Shown piece after piece: positions 52,901 to 61,900 of a stretch of 64,000 nt of DNA. The notes beneath the pieces are model-generated. The model saw only the letters and a list, made by a program, of their open reading frames with translations, was not told where the DNA came from and did no database searches. Both the position numbers and the translations under genes were made by a program. The stretch is from Elmis aenea (taxonomy: Eukaryota; Arthropoda; Insecta; Coleoptera; Elmidae): contig OX393583.1 in the NCBI GenBank assembly GCA_947652605.1, forward strand, positions 12,875,222 through 12,939,221, in the 5' to 3' direction. Every line of letters begins with the position of its first letter. Position 1 is the first letter of the stretch.

Positions 52901-55900
52901 AAAGTTTAACACCTGGATTACGATATTAAAATGTTTATTATTTCTTTTCAGGACCACCAATACAGCTAATACTCACTATTGTAATTTAATGCATACATTC
53001 ATAAGTAAATGAAATCTAGATTTCAGTTGGAAGTTAGTAACAATACAGTTAATAAATAAGTTTTTCCCATCAAAGCTCACGGACCCCCTAAAATCTTTCT
53101 ACGGACCCCTAAGGGGTCCGTGGACCCCCGGTTAGGAACCCCTGGCTTAAAACAAGGATGCGTGCTCAGTCCATTATTATTATCAGTAGTCATAGATGGG
53201 GTAATTAAAAAAGTAAAACAAAAAATGAGACCGTTTCACCTAGGCAACTTGAAAATGGAAAAAATTAACATAACGGAGCTAATGTTCGCAGACGACATGG
53301 TCTTAGTCGCGGAAACAGAAAAAAACCTGCAACATAATTTAGAAACTCTAAACCTGGAATTGGAAAAAATTAATATGAAAATAAATACCGAAAAAACTAA
53401 AACTATGATCGTTACAACAAAAAACAAAGGGCATAGAATCATTTTAAATGGGCTTAGGTTAGAACAGGTAGAAAGCTTTAAATATTTAGGAGTGATCATA
53501 GAGAAAAATTGAGGAATGGACAAGGAAATAAGCGAAAGGACAGGAAATGTGGGAAGAATATTTAACAGTTTGAGAACAACATTTTTTGGAAATAGAGAAG
53601 TCCCAAAAACAACAAAAGTGGAAGTGGTCAAAAAGGTAGTAACTCCGGCACTTTTATACGGAAGTGAAACGTGGGCACTCACAAATAAAAATAGTAGCCG
53701 AGTGAATGCAGCTGAAATGAGATTTCTAAGAAAAATCCAAGGAAAAACAAAAAAAGACAGAATCAGAAACGAAACATTATAGAGAACAATTAAAGGTAAA
53801 ATCAGTTGAAACAAAAATACAGGAAAGGCAGCTGGGATGGTTGGGTCACATTTATAGGATGAAAGAAGAGCATATGAAGCAAGAACACAGGGAAAAAACA
53901 AAGAGGTAGACCAAGAAAAACCTGGCACGACGAAGTTAAAAAAGCAGCAGCGGATAGAAACATCAAATGGAAAGACATAAAAATCTAGAACAAGACAGAA
54001 AAACATGAAAAAAAGTCAGCACAACACAACTCAACAGTCCTACACCTAACAGTAGAAAGACTCATGACTAAATAAATAAATATTCTGGATTCGAAGAAAA
54101 TATTGAGATTGCAAAATGACTTCCGGTTCAACCGGAAACGGGTTCAAACTTTGAAATTTTAAACAGATGTGGGATTGTTGGTTTTGTAACACATTTAAAT
54201 AAATCTTAAGAATTTTTACCTGAGGACATGTGCAATATGTGACAATATATCAAAACCGCAATTTAAGAATAAATGTACGGAGTTTCGCGGAGGGTGACTA
54301 TAGTCGCCATAGTCGCCCTTGCGACTATAGTCGCCCTTCGAGTATACAATGACGTTTCGCGGAGGGCGCCTATGGTCGCCCATTGTATCGAATGGGTAAA
54401 ACACGTGTTCATTCTGGGAGACAAAGTATCCGAAGCGGATAGGAGATATGTGTTGTTTAACGAAACATTGGTTGCGACTAGAGTTCCTCTATATAACAGG
54501 GTATGGCCACGCTTCACAAACCCTCCAAATTTCTAATAGCCGCTATGGGATTATATAGGATTTCTTTTAATAACTCAATTTCTAAACGAAATTTGAAGGT
54601 AAAAACTCAATTATTGGCGTGCAGATATAGATGCAATAATAAGTATAGCAATTAAAAAATGAGTAAAATGAAGGCTTAACAATTGTTATTAGCTATTAAT
54701 GTTTAAAAAACATCTACGGAGCGCGTATTTCCATGGTAGGCATGCAGCCCATGACACACGCCGTGTATTATAAAATGTAAACAAAAGTAGTAAATCGCTA
54801 AATAAATTACACTATTATTAGTAACCTATATTTATTTATACATAGACTTACTTCTATAAACACTACTACTACATTTTATTTTTTTTACTGGCTATTTTCA
54901 ATCTCAAATGTTAAAAAAATATGCCATTAAGTACAATTGCACTTGTAAACCAAACTAAAATAAGTGAAATAAATTCTTAATTGTTCAAGAAAATTTCTGC
55001 CATCTAAAAAAAACATTGAATATCGGTAACGAACAATAAAATAAACATTTATTTTTTGTGACGATACCGACAATCAAATACCTAATACCTAACTAAACAA
55101 ATTATTTTATAACGGCATTGGTCTTTAAATTTATATTGAAATACTAAAATTTAACTAATTATATGCCACACAAACTTTTGTTTCCAATGTGTTGATAAGA
55201 ATATTAAGCATCTTAAATTAATTATGATAATTAAATTGCAATCAGTTATTAACTTAATTCCTGTTTTAATGTCCAATGAGCAACTGAAAAGTATAGGTTC
55301 ATCAATTTAATTTCATATTTTATCAAAAAATTACATTATTAATCCCAATCATTGCTATTAAGTTCGATGTAGACCAATAATACATCGCACATTTTCTTAA
55401 AAATTAAAAAAATAATTGTATTTAACTTAACTTATGAAATTTACGTATGGTAATAACTTACACAACTATCACTTATGTCTTTTAAAGTCTTAAAACACAC
55501 TTAAACGCTCTGAACACGCAAGAAAGAAATAAAATATAAATATTTGCCCATGCGCTCCATACTAATTATTTGAAATCTGGAGGTCTCAGCCTGGCGGCAA
55601 GCGAAACTCGACCGTATACAGGGTGGTGCTTTTTTCGATGCTCACCATTGCTATCTTGGAAACGGTAAGAGATACAAGGTCGGTTAAATTAGAGAAAAGT
55701 TGCACATTTTTATGGCGATTAAGAATCTGAAAAGCAATCCTGGATATTTTGATTCGTTTTTGATTTATTATAAAAAAACTGAAAAATGTGATTTTAGAAA
55801 AATATTATTATCTTCCCTATCATTGACGCTATTTCATTTAAACTTGGTAACTTTATGTTTTTGATCGTTCTGGGTTTGATGACGTCAACAGAAATTTTCT

Positions 55901-58900
55901 AAGCCTTCTAGATTTCAAGTTGCGATAGTCAACTTTTTTATTTCTTATATGCAAAGCTTCCTCTAAATTTATGTGAAGTATGTCGTGGAATGCAAGATGA
56001 ATTAAATCTGATGTTGACATCGTGAACATCGTTTCTTCGTGTTATTAGATTAAAAAGATATGGTGGTAGTGAGATTTTAAAATTTTATATAAAAAAAAAC
56101 TGTTTATATATCATATGCGCTCAGTGGCGTAGCGACGGGGGGCAAGGGGGGTATCGGTGCCCTGGGCGCCAGTCTTGGGGGTGCGCCGCGAAAACAAAAT
56201 ATGTTTGCGTTTATTTCACTTATTTAAAGCCAGAAAACTAAAATGCAATTATTATTTTATAATTCGTTCTTATTTTCATTGCAGCGTATTTGAATAAATA
56301 ACACAACATTAATCTATGTTGTAGGCTTCCGCAGCCGATGTCCAATGTATACAGGGTGATTGAAATTCGAGTTTAAGCATGGGGATCTCGCTTGTTATAA
56401 TACCTAGAGTATAGGTTTAAATTTGGCAAATTGCTAAATTCGATGCTTATTGATAATCCAAAAAGAAATTGGAAATATCTCAAACGGTATCCGAGAAAAT
56501 TAGAAAAAACTGGAAAATACGATTTTTGAAAATAGTCTATAACTCCTTTGGAGTATGAAATATTTCAAATGTGTTAAAACTTTTTGAGCCGAATCTGATG
56601 GTGTTCACAAATTCTCCCTAGGTCGATTCGTTTTTGTTTTATAACAACCAACTTTGTTTTTTCTTTTAGACGCAATTTTTGCTATTATTATATTAATTTT
56701 TCTGAATCCATTGATGTATTACACATGGTATTTTACTTCTTCTTTCAATGTCAAATTTGAAAAAATTCGTTTTTAACAATAACAACTATACATCAGGTTG
56801 GCCGGTCATTGTAGTTTATGTTGTTTTCATGACAACCGATCAACAAACTAAGAGTTTTGAAAGCCTGTTACTCGTCACATTATTAAATTCGTAAAAATGA
56901 ACTTAAATAACGAAGAAAAACGCGATATGCTGCCCATAAGAAAAAAACAAAATTGGTTGTCATAAAACAAAAACAAATCGATCTAAGAAAAATTTGTGAC
57001 CACTATCCGATTCGGCTTAAAAAGTTGCTAGGGCAATGTTTTTACACATTTAAAATGTTTTAAACTCCAAAGGAGTTATAGACGATTTTCAAAAATCGTA
57101 TTTTCCGGTTTTTCCCAATTTTCTCGGATACCGTTTGAGATATTTCCAATTTCTCTTTGGATTATCAATAAGCATCGAATTTAGCAACTTTGCCAAATTT
57201 AAATCTATACTCTAGCTATTATAATAAGCGAGATCCCAATGCTTAAACTCGAATTTCAATCACCCTGTATAAGTTGTTTCAGGGTTGGAACCGCGTCGAT
57301 GGTTTCTTCATAACCGACGTTTCGTCCTCCTTTATCGAGTTCCAACCCGGAAACAACTTATATACAAAACAACAGTAATATTGTTAGAAAGACAATAAGG
57401 ACATAGTTCTAATTTCTTTATCATTGCTCCAGTACTGTTTTCAACATTGCTACAGATGCACCCTGTAAGCATAAATTTAGTTCTTGCGGACCCACTAAGA
57501 TGTTATAGAGGACACTGGGGATCCGCGGGCCACAGGTTGCGAACCGCTGATCTAGGCCAACAATGCCCATATCTATTTTTCCACTTAAGTGCACATTTTA
57601 TATTTTGAATTTTGATTGTAGGCAAACAGTTCGTTTGGGCCAATGGAATGCGTCTTACGTATGTGAATCTGATCACGATTGCCATGATAATGCGACTGTT
57701 GTACCTATTGCAGAATTATTTCCACACCCTTCGTACGATAGACATACGGACGAAAACGACATTGGCTTGATTTTCTTACAGACGTCTGTAACTTATAACC
57801 GTGAGTATATTTATTTTTAATTTTACAGCAATCTAAATTTTACATTCTATAAGCTATTTTGATGGCATGGGATCTACTTAGTTAGATTCTCTTATGTCTT
57901 GATGAGGTCTTCTCCAGTGAGATAACCTCTTTCACCCCATTGCAGGTCTTTTCAGTCATTTGTTGTTCGGGGTTTGCTAAAGCAGGCGGAAAAGCGGATT
58001 GGTATGGAGTTCTAACCTATCATTATGTCTGTTGCTTATTCTTTTAATTGTGTAGGTCGTGATGCAGAGTCTGATTGGTTATACAGGGTTCTCGTTTTTC
58101 GAGGGCCACTATGGGGATCTCGTAAACGGTAAGAGTTACGACTTCGGTTTAATTGGGGCAAAGTTGTACATTCAGGTGCTTAATAATTTTACGCAAACAG
58201 AACTTATCTAGCTTTGTTAGTTTTTGAGATATAGAGAAAAAAGTAAAAAAGTGGATTTTTGTTTTTTGCCCGTAACTTTTTCATTTGATCGGTGATATGA
58301 TTAGAAAAATGGGCACCCTGTATATATTACCTACTGAAAAATTTAAAAATTTCGATACAAATGAAAACAAACACGAAAGGTTTTCCTTAAAAATGCTGTC
58401 GAGTATAATTTGTAGTTCAAATGATTTCTTTTTCAGATGTGGTGCGCCCAATTTGTTTTCCTGCTAATGAGGACGACCTTACTACTTACAATAAATTCGT
58501 TGCCGGATGGAATAAACAAGATAATACAGGTAAAACAAGTGTTCTTTTTATTCACTTAGTCGAAAACAAATTTTTTAACCTATAATTAATTTTTTTCTTT
58601 AAGTGGTTGTTTTTGATTCCGTTTGACTGTCACATTATAAAATATTGTTTTATGGGGAACCCTGTAAACCTCATGTTTTTAAATTGCATAGTACTGTTTT
58701 TATTGATTGTAAAAGAGAACGAATTTCTAAATTCGGTCCTGCATTAAAAAATTAAAAATAAATTTTTTTTTAAGTTTAAAAATTATTATTAATTTTCAGA
58801 AATCCTTAGCAATTTTTGTATTTGACAAGACTAAACACAATCAAATCCCAACAGACTGCAATACACCTAATAAATAAAATGTACTAAACTACCTTTTTAG

Positions 58901-58901
58901 T

Positions 58902-58942
<41 letters not shown>

Positions 58943-61900
58943 AACGATTAGGTAAATCTTATTAACAAATGTTAGTCTATAAATCTGCTTCCAAACAGTA
59001 GTCCTTTGTATGTAACGGCTTAGAAGCAATTCGGCAGAACGTCCATTTTCAATTTTATGCTTACAAAATAATGGTTTTACTACGATCACTAATGTAAACG
59101 ACAGCCTGCATGCATGGTAAGCAGGGGTTTGGAGCGGAGCTCGGAGCTGGAGCACGGAGCAGTGGAGCAATGGGTTTTTGCCCGGAGCAGGAGAGGAGCC
59201 CGGAGCAAATAATTTTGATTGCTCTACTGCTCCAGTTTATTATACAGGGTGCCCATTTTTCTAACCTGTTGTATGGGTAACTCCGTTAATATTAGAGATA
59301 CAGAAACGTTTAAATTAGCAAATTTGTGCAGAATTTAAAGGGAAATCTGATGCCATTTTCAAATTTGACCTACGTCATCAACTTTTTAAAATATTTTGAA
59401 AAAACTGAAAAAGGTTGATTTTTTCAAACTTGAATAATTCCGTAACCATATGAGTTAGAACCAAAATAAAAATTGGCTCTTATAGATGTTTTTACGTAGA
59501 TTTTAAATATGTTAACGAAATTTTCATAGCACTCTCGAATTTCGAGTTATAGCACAAACTTGCATTTTTTTAAATGGAAGTCATAGTTGGCTATGTTCTT
59601 ATTAAAAAGATTATTTTTTTCTCGTTTCAATGATATAAGGGTTGTTATGCTTTACTCTTGTAGTTTTTCTTTAAATAAGCAAAAATCATTTTACATGTTC
59701 ACTGCCTACTAATAGATGGGAGTTATCCCGTGTTGATGTTCTTTTTTTTTCGATGTGACATTTAAGAGTTGTCTCTTATCGTTAGTGTAGCAGTTATTAG
59801 CCAGTTACAAATTTTAAAAACAAAACCTCAGAGTTTGTCAAATAAAATTTATTGTTTGTTATACGTATAAATCTCTCTCTCGTGTTGATCAAAATTTTTG
59901 ATTGTGTGTGAACATGTGTGTGTGAACATGTAAAATGATTTTTGCTTATTTAAAGAAAAACTACAAGAGTAAAGCATAACAACCCTTATATCATTGAAAC
60001 GAGAAAAAATAACCTTTTTAATAAGACCATAGCCAACTATGACTTCCATTTAAAAAAATGCAAGTTTGTGCTATAACTCGAAATTCGAGAGTGCTATGAA
60101 AATTTCGTTAACATATTTAAAATCTACGTAAAAAGTTCTATAAGAGCCAATTTTTATTTTGGTTCTAACTCATATGGTTACGGAATTTATTCAAGTTTGA
60201 AAAAATCGACCTTTTTCAGTTTTTTCAAAATATTTCAAAAAGTTGATGACGTAGGTCAAATTTGAAAATGGCATCAGATTTCCTTTTAAATTCTGCACAA
60301 ATTTGCTAATTTAAACGTTTCTGTATCTCTAATATTAACGGAGTTACCTATACAACAGGTTAGAAAAATGGGCACCCTGTATACAATTTTTAAAAAAACG
60401 ACAATGTTTCCCTTTTTTCAATGTTTGAAGATCAATAATTTGTTTTTTCAAACATTTATTTAACGTCGCTTGTTTGTTAGGGCCAAATATTGTTATTTTT
60501 GACCAACTTCTACATATCCGATAAAATTAAAACTTTGTTTTTAAAAACAATTTTTTTTTTAAATGTTAACAATATTTGGAGCATGGAGCGGAGCTGGAGC
60601 GGAGCAATTAAAAAATTGGATTGCTCTAAACCCCTGATAGTAAGTACCTAGGTCCTTACGCACGGTAAGCAAAAAGCTCAGTTTTTTTAAAAAATTACCA
60701 AAGTAGGCTTAATATGCATAGTGGTTTCATAATGAAACCACTTAATTTTGAGAAAATATTTTTTCAAACTTTTATAAGAAGTACTTACTTAGGAACATAT
60801 TGAAATGGTTCATGCAAAAAAATTCTCCTGAAACGGTCTTTTAGTCACTTTTTTCACAGAAATCACTTTTAGTTCATCAACTTCGTAAATTACCGGTTAA
60901 AATAATGTATTCCATTGGCTACTAAATGTAATTGAGCAAATTTTACTATAGATCGATAAATGGCGATACTATAGAGCACATTGACGCGTGAATACGCTAT
61001 ACTTTTAGCTAAGGAATTTTTAAAAGTGTTGTTTCGCAGTGAAACCACATCACCTGGTTAAGTAGAGTTCATCAAATAAAAAGAAATATGCTTATGAAAA
61101 CATTATTATCTACAAAACGCAGATCTCAAATTTGTATTGCCCGATGAGTTTTTTATGAATATCGCAAAAATTGTTAACTTTTTGGAAGTTTTTTTCCATA
61201 GAATAGTTGCTCTTACATCATAGACCATTTTGACTCATTTAACCAACTGTGTATCTCTTTCCGTTTACGAGATCCCCATGCTGTTCACGGTAACTGGTAC
61301 ACCCTGTATTTAAGCGTAGAAAAAAAGGCATTGTAATCATTTTACAGAGAATTTCCTGCGATTCACAAAAATATAGGGCTTATAGGGGTTTACTCTTAAC
61401 CCTTTAGTGCCCAACATTTTAACTTACCTTATATTTATATTATGCAGTTTAACGCAAGCATACCTCAATATTGACTGAAATGGCGCCAAACGCGAGATCT
61501 CACCGAAGTCACCGCAGGAAATAATCGGTACGCGACAACTGGGCGACGGTCAACTGGGCGAAACCAACTGGGCGATGGTCAACTGGGCGACGTGCCAACT
61601 GGGCGACGCGACGGTCAACTGGGCGACAGAAACTTAAACATTTTTGAACTCTCATCTTAGCACACGATTTTACTGATAGTTTTTGTCAATATTGGTAAAA
61701 TATACTTACTTAATTTTTTAGAACTATATCGTACATCGAAATTTGTAGAATCATTTACGAAAAATATGATCAAAAACGTGGTCCGAAAATAATTTAAAAA
61801 TAAAGAAGTATGATTGCACAATATTAGAATAAAGAGAAAAAATATAGTTTTTTCATTCATTTATCAATATTATTTTGTAATTAACAAACATATTTACATT

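Larger units (their letters stand above)
51084..54080 (+). pseudogene. RTE-like LINE, 5'-truncated, 14-bp TSD, with two nested transposons
   Basis: TATTCTGGATTCGA repeats exactly at 51070-51083 and 54081-54094. The + strand encodes an RT from the fingers: NYKGITLMSVPGKILARV, QYGFRRGRSTQEPVFIL, LCFIDLENAFDKIRRKDVW. Two insertions follow (51449-52752 and 52811-53144); across them the frame continues EGLKQ/GCVLSPLLLSVVIDGV, then LMFADDMVLVAE (about 53275-53310), thumb SFKYLGVIIEKN, a TGA at 53512-53514, then TPALLYGSETWALTN and the GRPRKTWHDEV tail. The 3' end is an AAATAAATAAA tail. Decay is light. It lies in intron 2 of the protease. Confidence 0.88.

Noticed and set aside
53236..54006. 256-codon open frame on the minus strand
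   Set aside because: It is the antisense shadow of the LINE reverse transcriptase on the + strand.
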